From Coprinus comatus (lineage: Eukaryota; Basidiomycota; Agaricomycetes; Agaricales; Agaricaceae): 64,000 bases of DNA. How positions within the stretch are numbered: the first letter of the stretch is position 1; each line of letters begins with the position of its first letter. A program made the position numbers and the translations under genes. The notes under the pieces are model-generated. The model worked only from the letters and a program-made list of their open reading frames with translations. It did no database searches and had not been told where the DNA came from. Below, piece by piece: positions 36,146 through 47,955 of the stretch. Location of the stretch: contig JAWPGT010000103.1 of the NCBI GenBank assembly GCA_034638255.1, positions 1-64,000 of the forward strand. Reading direction: 5' to 3'.

Positions 36146-37639
36146 GGTTAGCGTGGTGGGTAAAAGAAAAGATGGATTACGGGCATTAAATCCCTGTATG
36201 GGCGCTTAATTAACATGTCATTGATGGTATCAAGTGATGCTGCGCAGCCACTGCGGATATGTCATCAGGGCAATTACTAGCCTCATGATCTTCTAACGCG
36301 TGAAAATGAACGAAGGCGGACTGGAAAGTAGCGTACTATGCCATAGGGATCCCTACCAGCTTATTATTATTCAAAGTGAATGGATACAAGCCAGCGTCCA
36401 TAGAGATCCACCTTTGCCACCACTCAGCAGATTATCTCAATGGCGGCCTGGGCTTCGAGCCTTCGATAAAATGGCTTAAAACTATATTTTACAGCGGGAG
36501 CTCAATCGTTGATTTTCAGAGCACCACCTTATCTTGTTCAACGATTCTCTATTAATCATTCTTTCTCCAAACATTGAAAACACTCACATTTTTGTTTGTT
36601 CAGTTTCTCCAAGAAAAGCCTATAAATATTTCGAAGTCTACCAGTTCCGGTGATCTTCCACTAGATTAGTGCCTATCCTTCAGTGCTTCCGGAAGACATG
36701 ATGAAATATTATTTGATAATGATAGGTTGAACTTAAATTACTACCCACAACCATTCCACAAGTCACGAGAAGTATCCAGTTGGGTTCGTGTGCTCTCAGA
36801 GCAACGATGGTCAGGAATCCTCCAAAGGCTCCACTGGAGGGGAAGAGATTCAAACAATACTAATGCAAGCCTACAGTTAGATCAACGAGTCGACAGCCAC
36901 CGCGTTGGTACTATGAGGGGGAGCGCTCAAAGAACAGAGGGGAAATACAGGAAGGAAGAGGTAAGAGGACAAGGAGGGACGTCAGTTTAAGATGGGCACG
37001 CCATCTTATATAGTTAGCCTGAGCAAATGGATTTCTATGATGAAAAGGAAGCTAGCCTGTAGGCGGGATGAGATAAAAGTGGAATATGTGACCAGGCAGG
37101 AATTAGATAGAAAGTTGCATACCTCTAGATTCAGCTACAGTATATATGTAGTAGAAAGGAAGGCAAGATCTATGAACGTCGTGAATGATGTCATTTAATC
37201 GTGGGAAAGTTCGTCAACGGAAAACTAGATCGACGAGTAAGGACCAACGGGCCGAAGCGGGATACATTTATTCATTGGGTATTGTCGGGGTTTTGACTTC
37301 AATACTCAATAGCTTCAGTTTTAACTTTATTCAACATATGTACGACTGACTCAGACTCAATAATAGAATTATTGATTGCTGTTGCAAATCATCATGTTTC
37401 ATTCATTAAATCCTGGACAAATCATATGCTATATACTAGGGACACTAGTTGGAGTGACTACAAGAGAATCCGCGAGTGTCATTTGTTTCAAGATCTCCAA
37501 TAGCTGTAGAGTTCCTGGAGCCTTCCCTTTTCACTCGCATGAGGCCAAAGTGATATGGCGGCCATTATCTCTGCATCTACGACACTGTGCGCAGCTACAT
37601 CCCTTCCCTTTTAATTTGGCTGTAAGGGACTAAGGAGAG
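36146..37639. other. Intergenic, no supported gene
   Basis: Several short plus-strand ORFs (36727-36990, 36992-37198, 37376-37633) lack recognisable motifs. One region (36800-36970) is purine-rich. A stretch near 37230-37300 reads GQRAEAGYIYSLGIVGVL without a start and could be a relic. Confidence 0.4.
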
Positions 37640-38160
37640 GAGAGCTCCATGCGAAAACAAAGGAAACCTGGAGCGCAAGCATATACGAAGTCAGTAATAG
37701 ACTCATGAGTGCCTTGTAGGGCATCCCACGAATTGTACTGGGGAACATCTCTGAGGATCCTCTTTTTAGCATGGTCAAGCAAAGCGCGCAAATGTAGCGG
37801 TACTGCCTTGACATCCACCTGTATCATAAATTGTTCAATGAAGGTGAATTCAAATACAGCGAAATTTTCATACCTGCCGTATCCAGCGCTCAGCGCTCAG
37901 CCGCAATTTGACCCTTCCTCTTTTCCGTTCGTTGTAGCCGTTTGTTTAATTCCTCAATTTTGGAATGAGTCACATCCCTCTCACTCATTATACGATGAAC
38001 GTTGCCTTTCAAGACCCTGATTTCGTGGCTTTGCACATCAATTTCATCAGTTAGATATTTAGTTTCATTTTTCTAATACTCCAACACCTTCAAATCCTCT
38101 TTCATTACCATCACCCCATTCTGGAGTTCATTCCTGTTAATTGTGTATTATTTAGTTCTG
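37640..38160 (-). pseudogene. Decayed coiled-coil gene fragment
   Basis: One minus-strand frame over ~38155-37880 reads as a heptad-rich, charged coiled coil (KYLTDEIDVQSHEIRVLKG; KIEELNKRLQRTEKRKG). It is interrupted by TAG (after KVLEY) and TGA (after QIAAER). A plausible intron (gtatga..atacag) then leads to VDVKAVPLHLRALLDHAKKR, ending ~37640. Long conserved-looking stretches around in-frame stops indicate a recently decayed gene. The family is unknown. The C-terminal part does not match any family I can name. Confidence 0.5.
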
Positions 38161-38625
38161 GGCTCTCAATTTTTAGGTGTATTTAACATTTCATGGAAAC
38201 CATAATAGACGCCGAGTAGAGGTACATGGCCCTTCAACATTGAACGCTTGGAGGATGATATCAACTATAGATACCAGGAGACCCATTGGAAGTAGTGATC
38301 TAACAAATTTGCTGATTTTTGTCTGTTTCCCACATATCATGTATATCATATATCAACGTGCAGGTATAATGAATGTTCCATAATATGCCTGGTAAAAAGG
38401 AAAATGGTTCGAGAGACCATTGTTTGGAAAAAAGGTGTTGTGAAGCAGGGTTCTCAACGTAACGAAGGTACTGACTTGCAGTGCCTGGAGGGTAATCAAG
38501 TCAGAAGCTATACATAAGTAACATAGGATAGAAAACACACCATGGTCAATATATGATCGGACATGTATCACAGTAGAGGAGGAGGGCTTTAGAAATGGTG
38601 TGTGGGTTAGGGGTTATTGTAGGGC

Positions 38626-39300
38626 TTAGACGACCAAAACATCAAGAAATGTGTCTATGAGAGCAGCACATTTATGTTTTGAAGCAAGCCATTGCTTGTG
38701 TTTAGCGCATAGACTGCTTATTGGGTTGTGGTATGATGTTCTTGGTTGAAAGGAAACACACAAGTCCCCCAGAATTACATGGTGTGAAGCAGCACCAAAT
38801 CTGACGTTGCATCGGACCACTCGTGGGGCATAGCTTGATCAATCACATAGCATACTAGATCCGATGCAATAGAGTCAGAGATTCTTCTCTCTTGGAATTG
38901 GTCTCCGATAGACCGTAGTAGAACTATAAACAATAAGTGAGGTGTCGAACAGGTGAAAAGAAACAGGAACCCACTTATCCAATCTTCGTGTGTTTCTGCG
39001 TGTAACATTTTGTGAAGATCTGGGTTTTTGTATATTTTAGTCGTTAAGCGATGTTTTGCCATAATCTCCCGTATTCTTGCGAACGTCGCTACACGTGTCC
39101 CACTAACAGCAACGGAATCCTCTGGAACAAATTCTGCCTCAAACCCATACACAGCAGGAAATCCGAATGTAGTCCAAGCTGTGTCAGGAAAGAACTACCG
39201 CTCGGGCTTTCCTATCCTTTTAACGTATGATAGCTCCTAAGGATGAGGAGAATCAATGCTCATTGTGTCGGAGAACAACAACTATGTACCACTCTGTATG
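38626..39300 (-). pseudogene. Truncated DUF6535-family copy
   Basis: Two minus-strand segments align with the C-terminal half of the intact gene at 41464-43819. Segment 39220-38775 includes FPDTAWTTFGFPAVYGFE against the intact IPDNAWTAFGFPSMVDFE, then ATFARIREIMAKHRL against GTFSRIRETMKEHRI. Segment 38820-38626 includes GDLCVSFQPRTSYH against VDMCVRYKPGESYF. A TAG falls where the intact gene has a sense codon (after PER, ~39198), and a frame change separates the two segments. The N-terminal DUF6535 membrane half is missing. It is in the same orientation as the intact copy, so it is probably a decayed tandem duplicate. Confidence 0.75.
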
Positions 39301-40444
39301 TTGACCAGACATGAATGACACAACCAGTTATACCAGCCTCTAGTAGTACATGTTCTACCAAAGGCGATACGAGGGTTATTGTGGCGAGTGCTTTGAGAGA
39401 TAGAGCGTGTAGCAGTGAGTGTATGATGTTAACGATGGAGTCTCATTGGGTTAGAATTCAACACGGCTCGTGTGCACGCTTGGAGTCCGGTACGGTTTTT
39501 GGGAGAGGGTAGGATCAAAAAATAGAATTGATTCAATGTGTCGAATCCCACCGGACGTAACCACCATTTTGGGTTATATGGGTTTCACACAATGATCAGT
39601 TAGGCTGCGGTGTTGTTTCGAGGAACGCGAACAAAGGTCGAATCGGAAGGATTAGAGTCATTAATAGCACACAAAGCGATACATTTTTATAAATAGGCAT
39701 CATGCTGTCGGTTCAGTTGATGAAATAGGATAGAATGTGATAACACCATCAATGTGTGTTATTTCAACACAGAAGCTACACATTTGATTAACACTCTCAA
39801 AACCTATCTGCTATATGCGACCTCACCTGTGTGTGTTCTAAAACCTTCTCTTCTGTCTTTTCCGCAGTCATCTTTCCACTCAAAATCCCCATCTAGCGAG
39901 GAAATGTTAACCATCTGACGTTTAAACTGATTTCTCAATCTCGCATTCCTCAAATCTTCCTTTTCTATTAGCAACACCAACAACACAAAAGATTTGTGTG
40001 ATTTTCAAACCGCTTCTAACGGTTAACTCACACATTTCTATTCAGTCTCTTCCTTTTACACTCATTCACACTGATGAATTTGTTCACTGTTACATTTCAG
40101 AAGCTCTTCTAATTGTGGTGAGTATATCTACAAAAGATATCGTTACAGTCAGTGTGGACATGATATCTGGTATAAAAGCTGCGCCTTCGTCTTCAGAATG
40201 ATGCAGAGAAAAGATTATCACTTGTATCACACTGGTAAGTTTTTCTTTCTTTCTTGACCAATGTCCGACCAGTATCCGTTCTCCCCCATACATACTATCT
40301 CTTTTTGTTTACCTGACACCTCCCAATACCTACCACATCCCCGCTCCTCTGCATACCTGCAATCTCCTAGCCGCAACTCGAAAAGTGCCTGTTCCACAAC
40401 TAACATGAATTTTATAGAACCCCTAGATAACGATAACTTGATTT
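39301..40444. other. Intergenic, no supported gene
   Basis: Short ORFs on both strands only. It includes the promoter of the 190-aa ORF to the right. Fragments of the decayed DUF6535 copy may extend to ~39330. Confidence 0.45.
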
Positions 40445-41017
40445 ATGTCATCCACACAAACTTCACAATCCGATGGTAAGGCGACCATCGAATGGCCGGA
40501 GCAAATAATCCAGGAGCTGAAAGACTTAAACAAAGGACAGAAGGACGAACAAGCTGTTAAAAAGTTCTATAGAAATCTTTTACACTTTCTATTTCCTGTT
40601 AACAAAGGGTTTACTATTGGCGAGGAAGATGATGACATCTTGTTTGTGACACTGGAGAATAAGAAGGATATTCTCTTCTTTATACACTTCAACTTCTCGC
40701 ACAGTTTGCGGTCGATTGGGTCGAGTAACCTGAAATCTGAGGATACCTATATGCAAAACAAAATGGAAGAACTATTTTATTCTGCTTCACGTGGTGCTGG
40801 GATTAGCGCAATGGGCGACTGTCTAGCCATATACGAAATAATCCTCAAAGACGGCGACTATATAGTTTCCGTACTCACGACGAATAACAACACCGATGAG
40901 TCAAAAGCTGTTGTTGATTTCAAAACAGAATGGGTGTCTATGACGGATGAAATAGAACTGGTCACTGAGATAATCACAAAAGTGGTCAATGCAGTGATAA
41001 ACAAGGTAGGGCTCTAG
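40445..41017 (+). CDS. Hypothetical 190-aa protein between DUF6535 copies
   Basis: Single exon from ATG 40445 to TAG. The protein is acidic and soluble-looking, with no signal peptide or membrane helix. It reads as an alpha/beta domain: an N-terminal helix (EQIIQELKDLNKGQKDEQAV), then strand-rich stretches (FTIGEEDDDILFVTL; MGDCLAIYEIILKDGDYIVS) and a C-terminal helix (TEIITKVVNAVINK). I do not recognise the family. Codon use and absence of stops over 190 codons support a real gene. It is placed alone between a broken and an intact DUF6535 gene. Confidence 0.6.
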   Translation: MSSTQTSQSDGKATIEWPEQIIQELKDLNKGQKDEQAVKKFYRNLLHFLFPVNKGFTIGEEDDDILFVTLENKKDILFFIHFNFSHSLRSIGSSNLKSEDTYMQNKMEELFYSASRGAGISAMGDCLAIYEIILKDGDYIVSVLTTNNNTDESKAVVDFKTEWVSMTDEIELVTEIITKVVNAVINKVGL

Positions 41018-41463
41018 AGACTAGACAACTAGACAATGTAATGCTTGTGACCAATGTTAGATGTTTTTCCGAAGATTAGTGAATACCGTTGTACAACTTG
41101 TAGCTTATATAGTAGTGATTGAGAAGTGTGTTTATATTTACATATAGTGTGTATGAGTTGTTTAGGTTACCTCACTCATGTCTCCCAGAGGCCTGTCCGG
41201 AGTGATCAAAGCATAGATAGCACCCAGGCAACCAGAGTCACGACCGGAAAACTGACAGAGGAAAACTGAGCATTAAACAGAGTGGTTTAAGGGGCTGAAG
41301 ATGAAGAAAGCCAGTCAAGTGGGTAAAAAAATTGAGAGAGGTTTGAGTACGAGATTGAAGGAGCGATGGTAGACATTCACTACCATTCTTGGTAGATACT
41401 AGACAAAGCGTACGTATTGACGACTGGTTGTGGAAAATATTTGCGGGTTTTAGCTAGAGAGTA
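41018..41463. other. Intergenic between convergent genes
   Basis: AT-rich 3' flanks; nothing further seen. Confidence 0.5.
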
Positions 41464-43819
41464 TTAGAGTCCATGTTTACGTTTTTTCAAATCCATGTTC
41501 CACATACCAAGTGCAGCAAGATCTACCTTATTTCCCCCATTGGGATCTGTCACTCGCATTTGTTCACGCCTAGCCCATATTTCCTTCAGATTTTCGTTGA
41601 AGTTGTCAACCAATCTCCATGTAGTGTTCATATCGGTTAGAGAGCGTTTTGCTGTAACAGGTGGACGGGAAAGGGTAAATTGGTTAGGATGAAGAACAGA
41701 CCATTCTGTAGCATCGGGATCTTGTAGAACATAGTCTTCTGCATTGAGCAGAATTGCATGGAAGGCCCTTTCCAGTGCGAGTGTACCAGGTGCCGCTGAT
41801 GCCTGTTCTAGGGCATGCTTTGTAAAAAGTAAAAAATTGTCAAGCATTGGGAGTTTAACAAAGAGACACTGTAGAGCGGCAGACTCGACACAATACAGGA
41901 ACTTCCGTAGAATGGCTAAAAATAATCAGGTTCAGGAAAACATTGTCAGAGAAGCAAACGCAGAAACATACGAATGTCTATATATGATTTACAATCATTG
42001 CAGGGGACAAGTAAGGCACGACCTATGCAGGGAGCGAGGTCCTCCACGTTTGTAGGGTTTAGTTGTGAATAGACAACTGCGAATATATCAGGGAGAAAGC
42101 AGCATTGATGATTTGAGGTAAGCCATTTCCTCATTTTTTTACATATCTCTTGGATATGAAAATACGATTCGCCTGGCTTATAACGTACACACATATCCAC
42201 CAAAATGGTATTTGTTGCTTGTATTATTGGTGCTGCTATTGTGCCGCGCCATGCCAGCGCCATCACTTGATCAACCACATAACATGTCAGATCAGCTCCA
42301 ATCAGTTCAGATATTACTCCATTTGATAGTTGGGCCCTGATGGCCCGTAACAAGACTAGATAAATCAGTATGAACAATGTATGGTGGGACACAAATGTGG
42401 ATGTACTTTGCCTATTTTCGATTGTGTCTGCTTGTAAAATTTTGTGAAGAACAGGATTTCTGAATATTGTTGACCTGATTCTATGTTCTTTCATAGTCTC
42501 CCTTATCCTCGAGAAGGTTCCTACTCGTGATTTACAAACAGCGATAGACTTTGGAGGTGCAAATTTTTCCTCGAAATCAACCATTGAGGGAAATCCAAAT
42601 GCAGTCCATGCGTTATCAGGAATAACCCGCCGTTCAAAATGTCCTATCAGTCCCATATATGTCGAGCATGTATCAGAAATTGCCAATAGGAAGCATTCAT
42701 GAGCAATGAGGACCACTGATTGGTTTTGTTTGAATTCAGTAGCCACCCAACGTATTACCGGGTATATTGATTTCGGTGTCATGTGTTTGTCTGACCACCA
42801 TGTATCATATGTAGACCAATCGTCAATTAAGTCAAAGGGCGCAATTAGATTGGGAAGTTTGAGTTTGAGAGATGAGAAGGATTGTAGGGCGCTTAGTATC
42901 TTGTGGAACAATGAATGAACGAACCAAGCTTGAGGTGATCGATAAGGGCAGAGGATTGGATGTATGGCCTCTTCAGAGGGATCCTCGCAGGAGAATTCAT
43001 GTTTTTTGTACGTCGAAAGATGCAGAATTTGTAATGCGGGGAGAACAGATGTGATGAGGATAAATAAACCCGCAATTCCGACCAGAATAGTAACCGGGAT
43101 TGCAGCATAGGCATCTGACCCCCATAGTGATGTCATAAAACCAGCAAAGAACAAGAAGAGCGAGATGAGGAGGAGTATTGGCAATGTATTAAGAAGGGTA
43201 ATGACTCCCCATTGTCGCAGGCTCTTGTGTCGTTGATACTGAATATACAAATCCGTCTTTGGTGGTATACTGGCAAGGTTTCTATTGAATTCTCGTAGCC
43301 ATTGGAATGATGTAATACCTCCTAGAACTGATATGAGACTGAGAGTGAGACTGACGGAGTATAGGAGGTATATTAATTGAGCGTTGGCCGTGATGTCCAC
43401 ATTGGGATTGATGTCAATAGGGAAGCTAGAGGTCGGATTCGATATATTGTTGAGTTGAAGAACAACTGTCTGTAATAGGGATACTGCTTTCTCGGAAGGG
43501 TCGATCTGAATGGATTTCGCCGCTTCAACCGTGAACGAGGTCAAGATAGCGGAGAACAGGGATGCCTTGGGGAAGGTAAGTTTTTGCAAGTATATACACC
43601 CAATGTAGGCTTACGAAAATCAGTAAATTTGTTAATTCACTGCTCCATGTGCTGTATACCTCGTTTGTCATCCTTTCCACCTTACGATTCACTACTTCCC
43701 ATGTGTCCGTCTTTCCTATAGAAGAATTGTCCTAACGTTTGTCATTCAGTCCTCTTTCTGTTATTCAATGTTCATGGCTCATGTACCTGATCGTTCTTAC
43801 TGTCGGTGTCTATTTTCAT
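41464..43819 (-). CDS. DUF6535-domain membrane protein
   Basis: Four exons splice in frame: 43819-43801, 43715-43615, 43565-41972 and 41915-41464, 721 aa, all GT..AG. The first exon is only 19 nt. The sequence after exon 2 (LLIFASLFSAILTSFTVEAA) matches the start of the DUF6535 domain, a family expanded in Agaricomycetes, with a membrane helix at the FSAILTSF segment. Two more membrane regions follow (LIYLLYSVSLTLSLISVLGG; a double helix around LLLISLFLFFAGFM and ILVGIAGLFILITSV). The C-terminal ~450 residues are helical and soluble. Function is unknown; these proteins are not linked to a characterised pathway. It ends KKRKHGL. A truncated relative lies 2 kb downstream. Confidence 0.88.
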
Positions 43820-44292
43820 TCGCCATGAGTGCTAGCGCTTAAAATTTGAGAATACTACAAGAAAACAAGTAAATAAAACCGTTCGTGATGATTTTGATTT
43901 TGACCTGCACACCTTACTGTTCATCAGAATATACGATGAGCTTCAAGGAATCAATTGGTGCTCAGTAGTCGATCTTTTTCTGGAGTGTAAAAAGAATCAA
44001 GAAACACGAGGAGACCAGTTGTACGTAGGCTTGCATCTGACATATAAACTCCGACCGGTGATGACCTTCACGATTTTTCTCCAAAATGGGATACCTATTT
44101 GTTTTGTAATTTTAATTGTTAATTTGTTATCATGGTGTTCGAATACAATAGTGTGGAATTAATCAGACAACATAATAACTAGAGTGACTTAAATACTAGC
44201 AGATGCACTACTGGCCACGAAGAGGGTCCGAGGCAGGAGAATGGACTCGACACGATTAACCTTGCCCTAAATAGTCACGTGAGTTACTATTA
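43820..44292. promoter_or_regulatory. Divergent promoter region (DUF6535 gene / deacetylase)
   Basis: 473 bp between divergently transcribed starts at 43819 (-) and 44293 (+). No TATA box or motif stood out. Confidence 0.4.
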
Positions 44293-46506
44293 ATGAATGA
44301 ACGAACATCGCTCTCCATGTCAACCAATAGTACCAGCAAAGCGGACCTATCTAACAAGCAAAATACAAGGTATACACTTCCCAGCCTAACTTATAGGTCC
44401 CCTACAATGGCATTCAAGAAATCTGCCATATTTCTACAAAATGCTTGCCTTCAGCACCGTTATATTCGCTCTAAAGATCTCAGCAACATCGTTGAAAGAC
44501 CAGAACGACTTCGTGCTGTAAACATTGGTCTTGCAGCAGCTCTCTCTCGTTTGGAGGAACTCGTGGCAAAACCAACTGAATTGGATAAAACCAATACCGA
44601 CCCGGACGATTTGGCTTCAACACTAGATAAATTGAAACTAGAACCATCATCATCAACACCTTTATCTAGACTGGAGAACACTCAAATCATCCAAAGCGTT
44701 GCTAAACTAGACTTTCTCCATAACTCGGCTGTCAAATTCACTCATGGGGATATTGATAGAGACGTCTATCTAGAGAATTTATCTTCTTGGGTAAAAGAAA
44801 GTTTTGACAAAATCGCAAAAGGTCAATCTGAAATCCCTCAAGGTTATTCACAAGGCGATCTCTACTGTATGTACAATACTACTCTTATTAACAAAAGCTA
44901 AATCTATTTCAATTTTGGGGGACCCCTTGTTGGTTCATAGTGTGTCCTGAATCGTTGGTCGCAATTGAAGGTGCTCTTGGAACAATTTGCGAAGCAGTTG
45001 ATGAAGTTGTTTCGTCAAATTCCGTACATCGCGCATTTGTAGCGATTCGTCCTCCTGGACATCATTGTGGAGAAGATACCCCTTCCGGATTTTGTTTTGT
45101 AAATAATGTCGCTGTAGCTGTTGCTCATGGTAAGCCCTTCCTGTTTCTCATACGTGTAATTTTGGCGCTGAATGAATGATCTAACAGCTCATCTTCAACA
45201 TCAATGAACAGACATGTCATTTTAGACATCGATCTTCATCATGGTAAGTATCTGAAGCTTGTGATTGACAACAACACCAACCACCCACTCTTTTTGTAGG
45301 TAATGGAACACAATCGATAGTGTGGCAGATTAATGAGGAAACATATCGCCAAAAACTCGAACAAGAAGCGGGTGCTCCTCCTACTCCAAGACAAGGACCA
45401 CAAATATATTACGGTTCAGTACACGACGTTCTATCATATCCTTGCGAGGTAAGGATTATCCAAAACATTAATTTCAACGAAAGATATTGATATTTTTTTT
45501 TAACTCTTAGGATGGAAAGGTAGAACTTGTCCAAGCAGCTTCCACCTCGATACATGATTGTCATGGCCAATTCATTGAAAACGTACATCTTCAAACATAT
45601 ACTTCAGAAGATCATTTCTGGACCGAATTATATGAAAAACGATATAAAAAAATCATTCATAAGGCTCAAGAATTCTTAGACGCCACAGGTGGCGCTGGTG
45701 ATGATGTGATGATATTTATTAGGTACGCCTTTTTGTTCGTCACATCTTCTAAATCTATTTTTGAACGTCATCCATAACATATCAATTTTATAGTTGTGGA
45801 ATGGATGCATGCGAACACGAATATGAATCAATGTCAAGACATAACAGAAAAGTACCTACATCATATTATTATCGATTCGCTAGAGATGTTTGTGCTTTAA
45901 GTGATAAATATGCTGGTGGAAGGGTTATAAGTGTATTAGAAGGTGGATATAGTGATCGAGCGTTGATAAGTGGGGCTATGGCTCATTTTGTTGGTCTTAC
46001 TGATATTCCGGAATCTGTAAATGTGGATGAAAGTTGGTGGAATGTTGATAATCTCGTTGAGGTGAGTTTTTTCTTTTATTTTTTAGGTTCTTGAAAATTG
46101 ACTAATGTGACGTATCAACATATAGTTGGAAAAGGCAACGAAGAAACGAAGAGGGGGTCGTCCATCTCTAACAACTCCTGGGACAACACCTAAATGGATT
46201 GAACGAACGCTGGAAATTCTAGCACCTCTTGATAATGGTGGTACTGTCACCAAACGTAAACAACCAACACCCCCAACCAATCCTAGAACACTGCGAGACA
46301 GGACAAAAACTACAACACCCACACCTCCCGCAGTACAAACCAAAGCCATTGTTCCCATGACTAAAGTGAAAGGAAAGGGAAGTCCTACTGAATTGGAAGC
46401 GGATGATGAAAATTTAAATGAGGTGGATATTGTTCAGAAGAAACTCCCACGAGTCATTTTGAAGCTTGGAAAAGCCGAAGTGGAATCGGGTTCTGGGTTG
46501 TCTTGA
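44293..46506 (+). CDS. HOS3-like histone deacetylase, with an apparent one-base frameshift
   Basis: Multi-exon class II (HDA1/HOS3-type) deacetylase. It carries RYIRSKDLSNIVERPERLRA at the N-terminus. The catalytic block is RPPGHHCGEDTPSGFCFVNN with its His pair. DIDLHHGNGTQ gives metal-binding Asp and His, SCGMDACEHEYESMSRHNRK is typical of HOS3, and ISVLEGGYS is present. The C-terminal tail is basic with an AT-hook-like KRRGGRPSL. Start is 44293, or 44407 (MAFKK) if the leader is untranslated. At ~45198-45203 the frame breaks: acceptor ctaacag gives AHLQHQ then TGA, while the next base frame gives MNRHVILDIDLHH. One missing base (CATTCAATG to CATCAATG) would explain it. The active-site Asp and the rest lie downstream. 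Either the gene is recently broken or the assembly has an error. Role: zinc-dependent removal of acetyl groups from histone lysines. Confidence 0.8.
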
Positions 46507-46754
46507 AAGATTGGTAAAATTAAAGAGGAGTTCATTATAGTCCGAGATTTTGTATTGTTATTAATATGTATGTTTTCTGATAAACGCTTCAACTAAACCT
46601 AAATTATTATTAATATCGGCTTAATCACCATCGTAATGTTGGTAAAAGTCTATTCAAAAGAATTGAATGTCGGAGGGATCTACATGGCTCCCTAGGGTAT
46701 TAGATAGCGCATAAAATACTTTATGAAAACAATTTTTGTGTGGGAAACTATATC

Positions 46755-47831
46755 TCATGCGAGGTTGCTTATCACAAGTTCGTACATCCCCAAAAAGACT
46801 GCGCCACCAGCGGATATCCAAAGTGTACGTGGTACTACGCCTGAGAATAAGGCATTCCATCCCTCAGTAACGTATATTGTCTTAAACCGGTTCACAAGAC
46901 TTGGTGTTGTTCCAGGTGCATTCTAGAAATGATGGTGAGTGACCTAATCTCGAGTTATGTGGGTTGGTATAACTTACTCGAGTATCAAGCATAACTCTAG
47001 TTTTAAGCACGTCAAGTGGTGTAGTGAGTGCTGCTGCTATGCCGCCAGCAATACTTCCACAAACTGCGGCTTCATATGCTGGGAGTTTCTCATGACCTAA
47101 TTTACGAGCAGTTTGAGCTTTGAAAATTTCATATAACGGGAATTGGATAGATGTAAATGGAATCTATTAAAATGGTTTGTTAGATTATAAGAAAAAATAT
47201 ATTGGAAACGCACTTCACGCATAACAGTAATTCCAAACCCTCGGTAAAAGCCAGCCCATCCATTGGTGGATAGGACCAGTTTGGCAGCCGACCATGAAGA
47301 TTTTCCAGCAGCTCCATAAGACGATGTTTGTGTTCGCGTTTTAATAACTTCCGTCGGAACCCGCACCAAGCATGCAGCCTTGAATCGTAATAAGCGCTCT
47401 AAACATATATTTTGCATGGGATACACATACAACTTCGCCAAGGGAGGCAGCAACCATGTGATTCATAGGACCTTGAAGAGGTAAATTTTTCTTCAAAGTA
47501 TCGTAAGTGGCGAAAAAGACTGCAGCTGTTCATAATTCAAATAGCCTATTTGGTAAACTTTCAACCCATCCGAGATGGATAAGTGGGGCGTACGGACCTC
47601 CTGGTGCACTTCCAACAACAACACTTCCTACTCCTTTATATATCCCGCTGAATCCTCCAGCGCGAACAAAGCCTTGGGGTGACTGAAGGCGTGTTTTGAC
47701 AGTGTCTATCGGGAAGAATAATAGGTCCACCGACGTTCCTGCAGCCCCTCCTGCCTTACAAAGCACGTGTAAGAGGTAAAGCAAAGTGTAAAGGAAATGC
47801 TTACAATCAGCGATTGCACAAAGTCTGGCAT
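46755..47831 (-). CDS. Mitochondrial S-adenosylmethionine carrier
   Basis: Mitochondrial carrier (SLC25 family) matching SAM carriers (yeast Pet8/Sam5, human SLC25A26). The ATG at 47831 gives MPDFVQSLI, spliced through a ~50-nt intron to [20 protein letters not shown]. This frame supplies the first helix, whereas a straight read through the intron does not. Three carrier signatures are present: [21 protein letters not shown] and [10 protein letters not shown]. It continues through [35 protein letters not shown] and [16 protein letters not shown], stop 46755-46757. No disabling change was seen. It imports cytosolic S-adenosylmethionine into the matrix in exchange for S-adenosylhomocysteine, supplying mitochondrial methylation. 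An inverted-repeat element begins ~125 bp upstream. Confidence 0.92.
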
Positions 47832-47934
47832 TGTAGTCTGCTGGGTCGATGAAAGCCAGCCAGCCGTATTTACTCGATGACGGAATGAGCAACCCTGAAG
47901 TAAGGTTAGGGTTTGATATTCACTACTTACTTAA

Positions 47935-47955
47935 GACCGTCGGATACCGACGGTC
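47935..47955. repeat. Perfect 9-bp hairpin abutting the transposon
   Basis: GACCGTCGG (47935-47943), ATA, CCGACGGTC (47947-47955). The last base abuts the CAGACTCCTTC end at 47956. It could be part of an older element end or a target-site structure. Confidence 0.7.
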
